DNA of 64,000 nucleotides from Stictocephala bisonia (GCA_035578905.1 JAQJVL010002605.1:25621-89620); one strand, 5' to 3'; positions 1 to 8,759 are shown, counted from the first letter of the stretch. A program made the numbers and translations. The notes: a model not told the origin generated them from the sequence alone.

Positions 1-205
1 AAATTCTTTAACGATAAATCTATTGCGATTGTTTTTGAACCCATGAAACTCCACCACAGCCGGTGTCGACATGGTTATGATCAACCTACTGTGGGCTTTG
101 TCTTCTTATACCAAACAATCTCGTCATGCAAACGGTCAGCGTCCCAACCGTTTACTTGCTGTGGTGGGGGAACATAGACCGAATCACTACCATAGACCAA
201 AAATT

Positions 206-1057
206 TCACCAGAACTTAATATTGTCATGTTTGCTGATGATTGCTCCAATTGTGTTTCCAAAGAATCTCAAACCTCTGTTGTATCTACCACTAATAATCT
301 TCTTGACGCCCTTCATAAATGGTTTTCTGCAAACAAACTCAAATTAAACATCAGCAAAACTAATTTCATCCAATTTCATCTGGGTAGCTCCAAAAAGACA
401 CATTACCAAGGACAAATCAGATTGGGCTGTGAAGAAGCAAAACAGAAATCATCTGTCAAATTCCTTGGTGTTCATATTGATGAGAGGCTAAATTGGAACA
501 TCCATGTTGATCAGGTTTGTAAGAGACTACGCAACATGTGCTACGCTCTCAGCCACTTAGCTAAGGTGTGCAGCCCTGAGATTTTAAGGACTGTATATTT
601 CTCTCATGCTGAATCGATTATGCGTTACGGGATTATTTTCTGGGGTCCATCAAGTTTATCAAATTTCACAAGAGTGTTTGCCCTTCAAAAATGGTGTGTG
701 AGAGCCATAGCAGGGCGAGCAAGACTGAACTCTTGCAAGCCACTTTTTTGTGAACTCCGAATTCTATCTTTGGCTGGCCTGATTGGTTATGAGGCATGTA
801 TTTTTGTCAAGAAACACCCAAATATTTTTGTTGAAAATGGTACATTTCATCAATATCCCACTCGGACTAGAGAGATGTTGACAGTATTGAAGCACAACAC
901 AACTTTGTTTGAAAAAGGGCCTTACTATGTTTGCACTACTGTATACAACAAACTGCCATTGAATATTAGAGATGAGAGATCATTCTCAGTTTTTAAATCT
1001 AAAGTTAAACATTATTTCTTGGACAAGTGTTATTATAAATTTAGTGATTTATTGTAA
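206..1057 (+). pseudogene. Non-LTR retrotransposon reverse transcriptase, C-terminal fragment
   Basis: The open frame carries the end of a non-LTR reverse transcriptase. The catalytic box reads FADD (about position 231), followed by the thumb region (LGVHIDERLNW) and the usual C-terminal tail up to a TAA at 1055-1057. Motifs that should precede the box in this family (SGFR, GVPQGS) are absent, so the copy is 5' truncated. The frame stays open upstream to about 71, but those residues do not look like RT and are not included. An AT-rich tail of TTTAATT repeats (1060-1095) runs straight into the 3' end of the Polinton. Bases 1-205 hold nothing else I can assign. The copy is inactive because it lacks the endonuclease and most of the RT. 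Confidence 0.8.
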
Positions 1058-1086
1058 CACTATTTTAATTTTAATTTAGTTTTAAT

Positions 1087-1716
1087 TTAATTTAGTATTA
1101 TACATATTTTTAGAATAGACGTGTTTGTACAAATATAAAATGTTTCAAACGAATAAAGATGAATAATGAATAAACTACGCATAACCCGATCAATGTGTTC
1201 AATCAGGTAAGGCTCGACACAGGTCAACTGTTCAATGTACCGTGAAATGCAAGGCAATAAGCTGACAAAGGTCAACCATTCGTCTTTAGTGAAAAGTATA
1301 GCGGTTTCATTATCTTTGTCGAAAAGTTCTACATAAGGTTTGTTGAAAATGTTACGGATAGTGTATTTAATGTCCACTTCAGTGAATCTCTTTTGTTGAT
1401 CCTTATGACACAGAGCATAGGTAATTGAAGGTTCCATTTCTTTCAACTTTGAAAACTGTGCGTTGTTTAGTAAAACGTACTTACGCATGCCTTGCTTGTG
1501 AAACAAAATGCCCACTTGAAAGAGAAATTCATTAAAGAGGCCGACAGTGACAAATTTAGTAAAATCCGAGTTGAGATTGTACATTACCTTGAGAAAAGCT
1601 GTCAGATCCTGTTTGTCCGGTACCGGCACCAGAGTAGGTACACCTTCCTTGTCAACCAGTGGAAATTCTACTATAGAGACATCAGTGTCTGGAACAGCGG
1701 AGGATGATGATGCCAT
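1087..1716 (-). CDS. Polinton late-region protein of unknown function
   Basis: A 209-residue frame starts at an ATG in an excellent Kozak context (GCCATGG). A clear TATA box (CCTATAAAAGG) sits about 50 bases upstream, so this is probably an expressed gene with its own promoter. The product is mixed charge with hydrophobic stretches, and no signal peptide or catalytic motif is recognisable. It is the last gene of the element, directly downstream of the major capsid gene. Its C-terminal 25 residues are hydrophobic and rich in Ile, Phe and Tyr and run into the junction with the neighbouring retroelement, so the true C-terminus may have been replaced. I do not recognise the family. A virion or accessory role is a guess from position only. 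Confidence 0.6.
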   Translation of the reverse strand: MASSSSAVPDTDVSIVEFPLVDKEGVPTLVPVPDKQDLTAFLKVMYNLNSDFTKFVTVGLFNEFLFQVGILFHKQGMRKYVLLNNAQFSKLKEMEPSITYALCHKDQQKRFTEVDIKYTIRNIFNKPYVELFDKDNETAILFTKDEWLTFVSLLPCISRYIEQLTCVEPYLIEHIDRVMRSLFIIHLYSFETFYICTNTSILKICIILN

Positions 1717-1761
1717 GGCGGTGGTGGAGCAGCGACTGAGACCGAGTGGGTGCTGAGCTTC

Positions 1762-1772
1762 CTTTTATAGGG
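1762..1772 (-). promoter_or_regulatory. TATA box of the terminal Polinton gene
   Basis: The minus strand reads CCTATAAAAGG about 50 bases upstream of the ATG at 1716. It lies in the short gap after the major capsid stop (1784-1786). The spacing fits a TATA-driven RNA polymerase II promoter. Confidence 0.6.
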
Positions 1773-1783
1773 CTCGAACGACA

Positions 1784-2967
1784 CTAGAGAACTCTGTTGA
1801 CAGTTCCAGTAAGTGGACTGTACTCGACTAGGGCGTCGTGAATAATCAAACAGTAGGCAGTTGTACCTTTTGGAAAAGCGGTGGAAGATTCAAATTCAAG
1901 GCGGACGTCTACAGGTCCTGATTTGAGGTTCTCAGACTGTTTGGAACAGTCGATTACAAAAACGGGAAGGAATAAAAAGCTGTACGATTCATAATGGGAC
2001 TGGGTGAACTCGACCCGTAGTAGGAAGATTGAAACCTTGCGTACATTTCATACAACAGAGCGTCATCACCACGTATGTTATCATACGGGTAGTACTGAGA
2101 GTTTAGAAAGAGCTTTACATCCGACAGTGAACACTTGTCAAAGATACTAGCGTCCTTGGTTAAATCATTTTTCCTACTCGTTTGAAAGGCTAATATGACG
2201 TAACGCGGCTTTTCCAGTTGTGAAGAAGTCTTGATGGTCCAAGATTGTCTCGTACTTGTGGGAAGTTCAGGAAACTCGTGCACCTCCCACGACCTGAAAG
2301 GCATTTCCAATACACGATCCTGTTCCAGCACCCGTAGTAATGACAACTTCATATCATCAGACACTTTAACGTAGGGAACCCGCCAGTAAATCTTATCAAT
2401 CGTAAACTTGAAATCAGTGGCCGCAACCTCCTTGTACAAGGCATTCTTAACATTCGAAGACAAGAGCAAAATCAATTCCTGTCTTTGGTTGACAATGATT
2501 CTTTTGTAGTCCTCAAAGAACCCCATTAACAATTTCAAAGGAATACAAAAAGAAAACTCCTTCACCGTATTCTATGATCCTTTTCCAACCCAACTAGCGT
2601 TCATCAATCGCTTCTCATCGTCTGGAGTTAGGGTTACTAAATTCTTAATAGTGGATGTTATACCAACATTTTTAGATCGATCGACAATTACACCGCCAAT
2701 TTCATATCTAATCTCGTTAATCAGAAACGCCATGGCATTGTTGACTAGATGTAAACTATCATACTGTGTCTGACCATCAGATTTTGTCAATCTACCAGTC
2801 ACGTGTAAGTAACTCTCACAAGGGTATGTAAACCCATCCTGCTGTTGAATAGAAATACGCACCTCATCGTCCGGATTAAAAGTTGTCAATGTAAAAGGTG
2901 CATGAGTACGGTACTCGTACTCTGTTACACTTTCATCAAATTGCGCTTTACTACTTACGGACAACAT
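1784..2967 (-). pseudogene. Polinton major capsid protein (double jelly roll), disrupted
   Basis: The start at 2967 (MLSVSSKAQFDES) and the region around EIRYEIGGVIVDR match the N-terminal jelly roll of Polinton major capsid proteins from arthropods. The second part (EKPRYVILAFQTSRKND, then NSQYYPYDN) matches the second jelly roll. There are two breaks. An in-frame TAG lies at 2572-2574, with the coding frame continuing directly after it. A frameshift falls at about 1962-1975 near runs of T, after which the conserved C-terminal segment continues in another frame to a TAG at 1784-1786. The total length, about 390 codons, is close to a full capsid gene. This shell protein can no longer be made in one piece unless the stop is bypassed. 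Confidence 0.85.
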
Positions 2968-3065
2968 ATTGAAGACCGAGAGACTGTAAAAACTCCTTGT
3001 TCTTTGATGTTAACCGTTTCACACGTAACAGGCGACTGATTGATTTTGTCCTGTGTCCATCCAAT

Positions 3066-3749
3066 TTATTGAAAATCAGACCCATCCTTACGTTTCAAGT
3101 GAAGTCTAACGTTGACCACTTCGTCCCCCAGATTTATCAAACGATTGTCTTGATCGGAGAGTCTAACTGTTATGTTTTCCAACCTCTTGACACTTACTGG
3201 CAAGTAAATGACGTTACGGGGCGTTTCAACAATTTTAAACCCAGGAGGTACGGCAGGGCAAAACTCGTGAATGACGTGTCCTTCTGTACCGTTTTGATAA
3301 GAACCTCTAACCACGTTACATTCGACTCGTATGACATTCACTTTAATAATGGCAACTGGAGTGTCTGACACGTGCCATTTATTTGGTTCAAGAATCGATC
3401 TTGAATAGCCCAACAGTGAACCTATGCTGTCTTCCTGAGAGAAATCAATCACCTTTTCACCGTAAATTTCCACTTTAAACGTATTGTTGTTGCCTCTAAT
3501 CTTTAAATTCGGATCGTTGATTTTGTGTTCGATAAGTTGTGTAATGTCGTCAATTTCATAAGAACCAGTCGGTATGTCGACAATTTTATCACCGTAATGG
3601 AACAAATTATTGACTCCCTTCTCAACGTTTGGTATAGAGTTGTATGTTGTAAAGTCTACCAATCCAATTTCCCAATCGCCTTCAGAAAGGTCTATTGCAG
3701 GAAAAATATTACAGCCAAACACTGAACTATTTCCACTCACACAAAACAT
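3066..3749 (-). CDS. Polinton minor capsid (penton-like) protein
   Basis: A 227-residue intact frame. I place the start at the ATG at 3749; an in-frame GTG at 3761 lies four codons upstream and shortly after an in-frame TAG. Two stretches, WEIGLVDFTTYNSIPN near the N-terminus and PPGFKIVETPRNVIY near the C-terminus, match the single-jelly-roll minor capsid protein that sits between protease and major capsid gene in arthropod Polintons. It is predicted to form the vertex pentamer of the particle. The gene begins only 22 bases after the protease frame ends, and the major capsid gene follows about 100 bases further on, so the three form a structural block. No disruption is visible. Confidence 0.75.
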   Translation of the reverse strand: MFCVSGNSSVFGCNIFPAIDLSEGDWEIGLVDFTTYNSIPNVEKGVNNLFHYGDKIVDIPTGSYEIDDITQLIEHKINDPNLKIRGNNNTFKVEIYGEKVIDFSQEDSIGSLLGYSRSILEPNKWHVSDTPVAIIKVNVIRVECNVVRGSYQNGTEGHVIHEFCPAVPPGFKIVETPRNVIYLPVSVKRLENITVRLSDQDNRLINLGDEVVNVRLHLKRKDGSDFQ

Positions 3750-3771
3750 AATGCTGCTCACTCTCTAAAAG

Positions 3772-4134
3772 TCAGACACATACTAAAGTTGATTCATCAA
3801 AAACTAAACATAAATGACCGCAAATGTTGGAGCCAAAAGTCTGACGTGGAGTGTAGTTGTACAACACTTTACATCCTTGAAAATACTCTAAAAGGTCAGG
3901 TGGTGGTTGTAGGTTTCCAAAACTATCGAAATACGTCACTACGTTGTCCACTTTTTTATAACACACCCAGTGAGTACCCCTCCCACTGTTTGAATCTAAA
4001 TTAACAATGGCATTTTCCTTCTTCCAAATATTCTGTGGTAAGGCGTTTCTCATAAAAACACCTCGAAAATGTGGTATTCTAAATTTACGTGCATATCTGT
4101 CCAGGTCAAAATTTGTAAGAGCCCGATCCGGCAA
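3772..4134 (-). CDS. Adenain-like maturation protease without an ATG start
   Basis: This is an adenovirus-type cysteine protease (C5/adenain family), used to process capsid proteins. The His (GTHWVCY), Asp/Glu-region (YFDSFGN) and Cys (NICGHLCL) catalytic boxes are all present in order in about 120 residues. The N-terminal region (LTNFDLDRYARKF, then FRGVFMRNALP) is also typical. The frame has no ATG. The first usable codon is a TTG at 4132-4134, and upstream the frame runs open only to a TAA near 4166. The gene starts 5 bases after the stop of the PLA2 frame, whose last codons lie on a run of 10 A. Expression could need a spliced transcript, a non-AUG start or slippage on the A run. The C-terminus is slightly short, and start loss by mutation is the simplest alternative. 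Confidence 0.8.
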   Translation of the reverse strand: MPDRALTNFDLDRYARKFRIPHFRGVFMRNALPQNIWKKENAIVNLDSNSGRGTHWVCYKKVDNVVTYFDSFGNLQPPPDLLEYFQGCKVLYNYTPRQTFGSNICGHLCLVFDESTLVCV

Positions 4135-4139
4135 GTGTT

Positions 4140-4712
4140 TTAACGCAAACTTTTTTTTTTCTTATGTACGACTTTAGGTGATCCATTTCCCTGCTTGTAC
4201 GGCTTTAAGTAGTATCCCTCCCCCTTTTTGTAAGGCTTTAAATAGTAACCTTTACCTCGCCGCTTTGCGATCTTTTTCTTTTTACATACGCGTCGTCTCT
4301 TCATTGTACCTCCCAGCTTTTTCTTGGCATTCATAGCTGTTGTCACGGACCAAGCTGCGGCTCGTTCTGCTAACGAAGCGTCTGATGATTTAACCCTATT
4401 CCAAGCCTTATCGGCCAGCTGTTGATCCGGCAGTCTACGGTGTTGATTGTCACTATATTTGGAATATATAATGTCGTGCTCCTTACAGGCCTCGTCCAAC
4501 TTGTTATTTCCCCGATCACCACGAGCTAACCTCTCCTTTAATTTGGTACCTGGACCACAGTACCTGTAACCTCCTGGCAGATGAAGTTCAACTGGTAGTA
4601 GAACGATCCCTTTGTTGAGAGCTGAACTGGCAAAACTACCGACTGTCTCTAGTAGTCCGCACCCTTTGACTGTTGAATGACGACTGATTTTTTTCTTGTT
4701 AACTCTCGGCAT
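4140..4712 (-). CDS. Phospholipase-A2-domain protein with basic repeat tail
   Basis: The 190-residue product starts at the ATG at 4712 (MPRVNKKK). In the middle it has a parvovirus-VP1-type secreted PLA2 fold: a calcium loop (YRYCGPGT) and the catalytic His-Asp pair in ACKEHDIIYSKY. Such domains let small virions breach endosomal membranes. The last third is very basic, with two copies of GYYLKPYK and Lys/Arg runs (RRRVCKKKKIAKRRGKG). This resembles a nucleic-acid-binding core protein joined to the lipase. It lies just upstream of the protease, and a TATA-like AATAAAAA occurs near 4750. A virion protein for entry is inferred from domain and position. Confidence 0.8.
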   Translation of the reverse strand: MPRVNKKKISRHSTVKGCGLLETVGSFASSALNKGIVLLPVELHLPGGYRYCGPGTKLKERLARGDRGNNKLDEACKEHDIIYSKYSDNQHRRLPDQQLADKAWNRVKSSDASLAERAAAWSVTTAMNAKKKLGGTMKRRRVCKKKKIAKRRGKGYYLKPYKKGEGYYLKPYKQGNGSPKVVHKKKKSLR

Positions 4713-4754
4713 TATAAAGATTAAATGACTGTCTCTATTCAAATTCAAGGGTTT

Positions 4755-5561
4755 TTATTCGTGTGATCTAACTCTAGTAGCTTCGTTTAAGAAATACGGT
4801 CGTACAATATGTTTGTCGGTCCACTCCTCTTTAGACAAACTGTGGATCTGATCTTGAGGTGGTAATATACGATAGTATATATCGTAAAGTAATGCGCTCA
4901 TTGCTCGTACAAGATAATTTATAGTTACAGCGTCTTGCATCGTGACTGGATCACCCACAGAGGAAAGCTTTTTATCTCCGAAACCCCACTCATTAGCGGT
5001 CTGTTTAGGAATCCACTTTTCCCGTACCATGTTAAGAGATCCTGACAGGTAGTTTTGAGTCACTGCATCTTGAGGTTCAACAGGATCTTTGACTGACGTT
5101 AATCGCATATTGTCAAACCCCCACCCGCTTTTAACCCTTTTCGGGATATTAGCCGTCAGGTATTTCTTTGTAACTACGTCTACATCATCTATTGGGTCGG
5201 CCACCTCAACCAACCGTTTTTTCCCAAAGTGCCAAAAGGTGCCGTATCTAGGTGGAACAAGAGAGTCTGCGTACAATTTAGTTGCAGCATCTTTTGCTTC
5301 AATAGGATTCTGAACATTTGCTATATACCTGTTTTTAGCATTAATGTATTTATCCTCGAATAATACACAATGTTCACCTACAATCTTTAGACTGACTGCA
5401 TCATTTTCACCTATTGCATCGCCTATATTTGCTAAAACTCTATTTTGCATATCATAGTTTCCTTCAGGAGTCAATTTAAGTCCTTCACCTCGTGCTCCTT
5501 TAGGCATAGCAGCAGCAGCACCTTTTTGAACTAACTGACGTCCGAACTTGTCGATAGACAT
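4755..5561 (-). CDS. Fibre-like repeat protein (Polinton virion appendage candidate)
   Basis: The 268-residue intact frame starts at the ATG at 5561 (MSIDKFGRQLV). It consists mostly of about five imperfect repeats of 25-45 residues. Each has a small aromatic/Gly segment, an L..V.DP turn and a DAVT..YL end (for example LSSVGDPVTMQDAV, LTSVKDPVEPQDAV, LVEVADPIDDVDVV). The same repeat style occurs in phage tail fibres and in shaft-like proteins of Polinton-like viruses, where it forms trimeric shafts. The N-terminal 40 residues include an Ala-rich and Gly-rich stretch that could anchor it to the particle. The C-terminal 45 residues are non-repeat. A receptor-binding or spike role is inferred from repeat architecture and from position between PLA2 and the DUF8207-like gene. 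Confidence 0.6.
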   Translation of the reverse strand: MSIDKFGRQLVQKGAAAAMPKGARGEGLKLTPEGNYDMQNRVLANIGDAIGENDAVSLKIVGEHCVLFEDKYINAKNRYIANVQNPIEAKDAATKLYADSLVPPRYGTFWHFGKKRLVEVADPIDDVDVVTKKYLTANIPKRVKSGWGFDNMRLTSVKDPVEPQDAVTQNYLSGSLNMVREKWIPKQTANEWGFGDKKLSSVGDPVTMQDAVTINYLVRAMSALLYDIYYRILPPQDQIHSLSKEEWTDKHIVRPYFLNEATRVRSHE

Positions 5562-5572
5562 TACGATAATGG

Positions 5573-6541
5573 TTACAAAATAAAGTTATCAAAGTCTTTT
5601 ATAATATCCGCCTCCTTGAGCTCCTCCAGAATGGCGATAATCTCATTATTGTGACCACTGTTACCTGCTTCTTTAGATGCTAACAACAGACGCAAACGAT
5701 CAACCAATTCATTAGGGTCATCCCAGTACCGGTAGTCGACTTTGGATTTCTCAACTTCCATTAGCAAACCCTCTCCCAACTTTGTTCTCTTGATAAATGG
5801 TGATAGTGGTTGACTTGGTCTTTTTCTAGACGCTGGAGAAGCATGTAGTAAGGGTAGTTTCTTCTTATTTTTTGGTGGAAACATATTTGATATAATATTC
5901 GTGTACTTGTAGCCTCTGTTGGATTTTATTCCTCTGCCATCTTCACGCTTGTGAACACCAGTTGCCTCCAACATTTGCTTGTACACTTTTAAATCATTGT
6001 CGTTGAACGATCCACTCTGCGGATGTTTCTTGAAAATCAACTCAAACAGTCCAGGTGTTCCCTTGTATTCAACTCCATTTATAATTATATCGTTATCGGA
6101 AAAGCTTACCGGATACGATCCCATTTTCCACTCGTTGCCATCATAGTGAATGCCGTAAGTGAAATCAGCTTCTTCCTTATCGTCCGTTTGAATAAACTGA
6201 AGGTAGGTGCTTAACATGTCTCCAATGTTGTTTGCACGAATAAATGCGTCAAACTCTGACGCTAAAGACGGTCTTCCAGATGCCTGCTCAGGCTCAAAAA
6301 CCTCCTCCTCCCGCTCCTCCTCCACTTCCTCTTCATTCTCCTCTTTGGGCTCTTGCTTGATCTCTTTGGTAGCAACGACCTTCTTTGTCAACTGTTTTAT
6401 TGGGTCAATCAACGGTTTGTACTGTACTTCCAACGAACGTTGTGTTTGAATTGAACTGCTTTTAATATCGCGCAACTTTTGCCTTATACTATCCTGCAAC
6501 ATCTTTATTTCTCGTATAAGATGTTCATCCTTGAACGTCAT
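5573..6541 (-). CDS. DUF8207-like Polinton protein with acidic N-terminal segment
   Basis: The 322-residue intact frame starts at the ATG at 6541. Residues 1-60 are predicted coiled coil. Residues about 65-90 are a Glu-rich acidic stretch. Residues about 125-215 hold the block with YKGTPGLFELIFKKHP and a following KSNRGYKYTN, which I recognise as the uncharacterised domain (DUF8207 type) shared by many arthropod Polintons. The last part has basic patches (ASRKRPSQP) and an acidic helical tail. A TATA-like CAATAAATAAGG lies about 35 bases upstream of the ATG, next to one copy of the repeated intergenic module. The function is unknown. A scaffold or packaging role is only a guess. Confidence 0.7.
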   Translation of the reverse strand: MTFKDEHLIREIKMLQDSIRQKLRDIKSSSIQTQRSLEVQYKPLIDPIKQLTKKVVATKEIKQEPKEENEEEVEEEREEEVFEPEQASGRPSLASEFDAFIRANNIGDMLSTYLQFIQTDDKEEADFTYGIHYDGNEWKMGSYPVSFSDNDIIINGVEYKGTPGLFELIFKKHPQSGSFNDNDLKVYKQMLEATGVHKREDGRGIKSNRGYKYTNIISNMFPPKNKKKLPLLHASPASRKRPSQPLSPFIKRTKLGEGLLMEVEKSKVDYRYWDDPNELVDRLRLLLASKEAGNSGHNNEIIAILEELKEADIIKDFDNFIL

Positions 6542-6584
6542 CTTGTCGAATAACTAATTTCGAACATCACTTCCTTATTTATTG

Positions 6585-6690
6585 AGTTTTCACAGTCCCT
6601 CCCCGCTGCATGCTTCAAGGAAGCTTTTACGGTAAGTGAATGCGACTCTGACGCTAAAGCCGCACTCTTGTGCTCCCATCCATATTCTTA
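6585..6690 (-). repeat. Intergenic regulatory module, copy 1
   Basis: This is a diverged copy of a block shared with 8835-8955, 9690-9775 and 10376-10490. It keeps CAGTCCCTCCCCGCTGC, then CTCTGACGCTAAAGCC, then CTTGTGCTCCCATCC (all read on the + strand). It sits directly upstream of the DUF8207-like gene, with a TATA-like CAATAAATA between module and ATG. Confidence 0.6.
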
Positions 6691-6711
6691 CGAAATCCCC
6701 TCAGGTTATTT

Positions 6712-6935
6712 TTCTGTTTTCATGTTTTCCTGTTTTCCTGTTTTCCTGTTTTCCTGTTTTCCTGTTTTTCTGTTTTTCTGTTTTTCTGTTTTTCTGTTTT
6801 CCTGTTTTCCTGTTTTCCTGTTTTTCTGTTTTTCCGTTTTTCTGTTTTCCTGTTTCCCTGTTTTTCTGTTTTTCTGTTTTCATGTTTTCATGTTTTCCCG
6901 TTTTCCTGTTTTTCTGTCTTCAAGTCTTTCTGTTT
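6712..6935. repeat. Octamer microsatellite (CTGTTTTC)n
   Basis: About 28 imperfect copies of an 8-base unit alternate CTGTTTTC and CTGTTTTT on the + strand. They lie between the ATPase and the DUF8207-like gene. All frames through it are open (Lys/Glu-rich on the minus strand, Phe/Cys-rich on the plus strand), so the long frames here are repeat artefacts. Confidence 0.9.
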
Positions 6936-7115
6936 CGCAATATGCAGCAAAAGAAGTGGGCCCAAAACTGTTGCTTCCAACGTATCTATTCGCCTTTTAA
7001 AACGTAGCCTGTCTAACGTCATTTTTTGCACAATCAATGATTTACGATCCTCATTTATCGGTAGGTGGTACTCTCTAGTCACAAGAGGCTGACTAAAACT
7101 AACCTTCAGCATCAT
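6888..7115 (-). CDS. Small ORF overlapping the packaging ATPase stop
   Basis: A 75-residue frame starts at an ATG at 7115 that overlaps the last codons of the ATPase in another frame. The first 60 residues (MMLKVSFSQPLVTREY, then a basic helix and a short hydrophobic stretch VLGPLLLLHI) are not repeat-derived and could be real. The last 12 residues are translated from the octamer repeat, so the natural C-terminus has probably been overrun. No family is recognised. The overlap would suit translational coupling or reinitiation. Confidence 0.35.
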   Translation of the reverse strand: MMLKVSFSQPLVTREYHLPINEDRKSLIVQKMTLDRLRFKRRIDTLEATVLGPLLLLHIAKQKDLKTEKQENGKT

Positions 7116-7803
7116 GTTGTAAAACTTTGACAAACTCGTCGAGTCCGACGCGGTATCTACCATCGTTGATGTTACGTTCTTTGTCCACTACAACGAACTT
7201 GTTCTTACCACTGTTCCATGCGGTGGCACACAACTCTTTGAATCCCCCATAAGACATGTCCGTATTTATATGATCATCGTATATGTGTCTTAGATTTCTG
7301 TCATCTTGCTTAAACACAATAATAAAGTTTGCATTGTCTCTAATCAGCTGTTTGGGTATTCTACTGTATGTTTGACACAGGTAAAAAGTATCAACATTCT
7401 GGTGTCGTCCCATTGTAAAGTAGTTTCTGATGTTGTCTTGCTTTTCACATGCGACATCATCAAACACCATCACAGAGTGTTCCATCACCTCGTTTGGATG
7501 AATCACCTCACCGTTGTCTGTGAAAGGGAAATATCCTATACCGGGTATAGTCAGTAGTACCTTCTCTAGCAACTTATACTTTGGCTGATGGAGTGATTTT
7601 GAAAACACGTAGACATTTTCAAACTTTATTCCATTTGCATTAAACAACAAGTTTAACATTACATTAGTCTTGCCGGAATTTGAAGGTCCGCACATGATAC
7701 ATCGAACATGGTTTGGCAGCAGATCACTGTGTTTACTCCTTTCCTTCATATCTCCTCCACAGTATGTGTCATAGTTTACGATAGGCAATTTGGGTGTTTT
7801 CAT
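7099..7803 (-). CDS. Genome-packaging ATPase (FtsK/HerA, A32-like)
   Basis: A 234-residue intact frame. I choose the ATG at 7803 (MKTPKLPIV); a GTG at 7845 is also in frame but overlaps the integrase. The Walker A loop is GPSNSGKT (about residues 40-47), and Walker B is SVMVFDDVACE, about 80 residues later. A glutamine motif (YLCQTYSRIPKQLIRDN) follows as expected for the A32/FtsK-HerA packaging motors of Polintons and large DNA viruses. The predicted role is pumping element DNA into the procapsid. It begins 28 bases after the integrase stop, so the two are likely co-transcribed. No disabling change is seen in the catalytic boxes. Confidence 0.88.
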   Translation of the reverse strand: MKTPKLPIVNYDTYCGGDMKERSKHSDLLPNHVRCIMCGPSNSGKTNVMLNLLFNANGIKFENVYVFSKSLHQPKYKLLEKVLLTIPGIGYFPFTDNGEVIHPNEVMEHSVMVFDDVACEKQDNIRNYFTMGRHQNVDTFYLCQTYSRIPKQLIRDNANFIIVFKQDDRNLRHIYDDHINTDMSYGGFKELCATAWNSGKNKFVVVDKERNINDGRYRVGLDEFVKVLQHDAEG

Positions 7804-7831
7804 CTTAATGTCTAAGCTCAAACTGAGTAAT

Positions 7832-8758
7832 TCACACAAGTTCACTTTTATTTATCCACGAATTGTGAGTACCATCAAAGCCGAGCCACTTAACCAGCAC
7901 TTTGTTACCCTTTCTCCTCAACACCTTTTCCACCAGGTATACGTCTCCGTGTCTGGTCTTGAGCAGTTCTTTTCCGTAAAAGCTTCCTTTAAGCATGTTG
8001 TTGCGGTAATCCTTTAGGTGATACGTAGTCGGTACAGTTGGACGTACCGCTTCCACAGTAAAAATCTCGTTTGTCCAGTTGGGTAGGTATCCCTTGTCGA
8101 AAACCTTTTTATACTTGCTTATCCTCACTTTGTCACCCACTTTAAACTCGATCTTTTCCTTCTTCTTATATTTTTGTCTATTCTTGTTAATGTTTCGTCT
8201 GACCAAATCCTCGTTCTTTTTGTTCACCTCAAAAGGTGCCATGCCAATTGTTCTATGTTTCCTCGTGTTGTACTCTTCCAACAGGTCGGGTAGGATTTTA
8301 ATCCATTGGTAGTTGCCCAGTTCTGTGAATTTTCTCCACATTAGAGACTTGAGACTACGATTGAATCTCTCCACTATGGCTCCCTTCTTCTCGCTGTACA
8401 CAGAGTAATGATTAATGTTGTGTTTCTTCATTAGCTTGGCGAATCCAGCGTTGTAAAACTCTTTTCCCATGTCGGTTTGCAGGTGCGTCATCCGATTCTC
8501 CTCCAAAACAGGTTGTATGGCCTTGACGATTTCCTGTCCAGACTTGTCCTTGACTGGTATTGCGTAAGCGTATTTGGTAAAGCAGTTGATTACTGTAAGA
8601 ATGTACTTGTAACCCTTGTTAAACTTTGAGTATGGTATCATCTCCACCAAGTCAGCCTGATACAGATCGTCTATTCCTTTGACTTCCACAGGTCTGGTGG
8701 GAAATGTTCTTCTAGCTGGAGCGTGCAGCTCTTTGGCGATGATTTCTCTCACGTTCAT
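7832..8758 (-). CDS. Polinton integrase (rve family) with chromodomain-like C-terminus
   Basis: The 308-residue intact frame starts at the ATG at 8758 (MNVREIIAKELHAPARR). The DDE catalytic core is visible: first Asp in YQADLVEM (about residue 35), second Asp in LQTDMGKEF, then Glu in AIVERFNRS, with 33 residues between the last two, as in other Polintons. After the core, a basic SH3-like segment (KVGDKVRISKYKK) is followed by a chromodomain-like end (LVKWLGFDGTHNSWI). This type of end can guide retroelement integrases to chromatin. It inserts element DNA into the host genome. The upstream region contains a TATA-like CAATAAATA and a copy of the intergenic module. It looks catalytically complete. 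Confidence 0.92.
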   Translation of the reverse strand: MNVREIIAKELHAPARRTFPTRPVEVKGIDDLYQADLVEMIPYSKFNKGYKYILTVINCFTKYAYAIPVKDKSGQEIVKAIQPVLEENRMTHLQTDMGKEFYNAGFAKLMKKHNINHYSVYSEKKGAIVERFNRSLKSLMWRKFTELGNYQWIKILPDLLEEYNTRKHRTIGMAPFEVNKKNEDLVRRNINKNRQKYKKKEKIEFKVGDKVRISKYKKVFDKGYLPNWTNEIFTVEAVRPTVPTTYHLKDYRNNMLKGSFYGKELLKTRHGDVYLVEKVLRRKGNKVLVKWLGFDGTHNSWINKSELV

Positions 8759-8759
8759 A

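Noticed and set aside
6636..7092. Three Phe/Cys-rich plus-strand frames
   Set aside because: They are translations of the octamer microsatellite in each frame.
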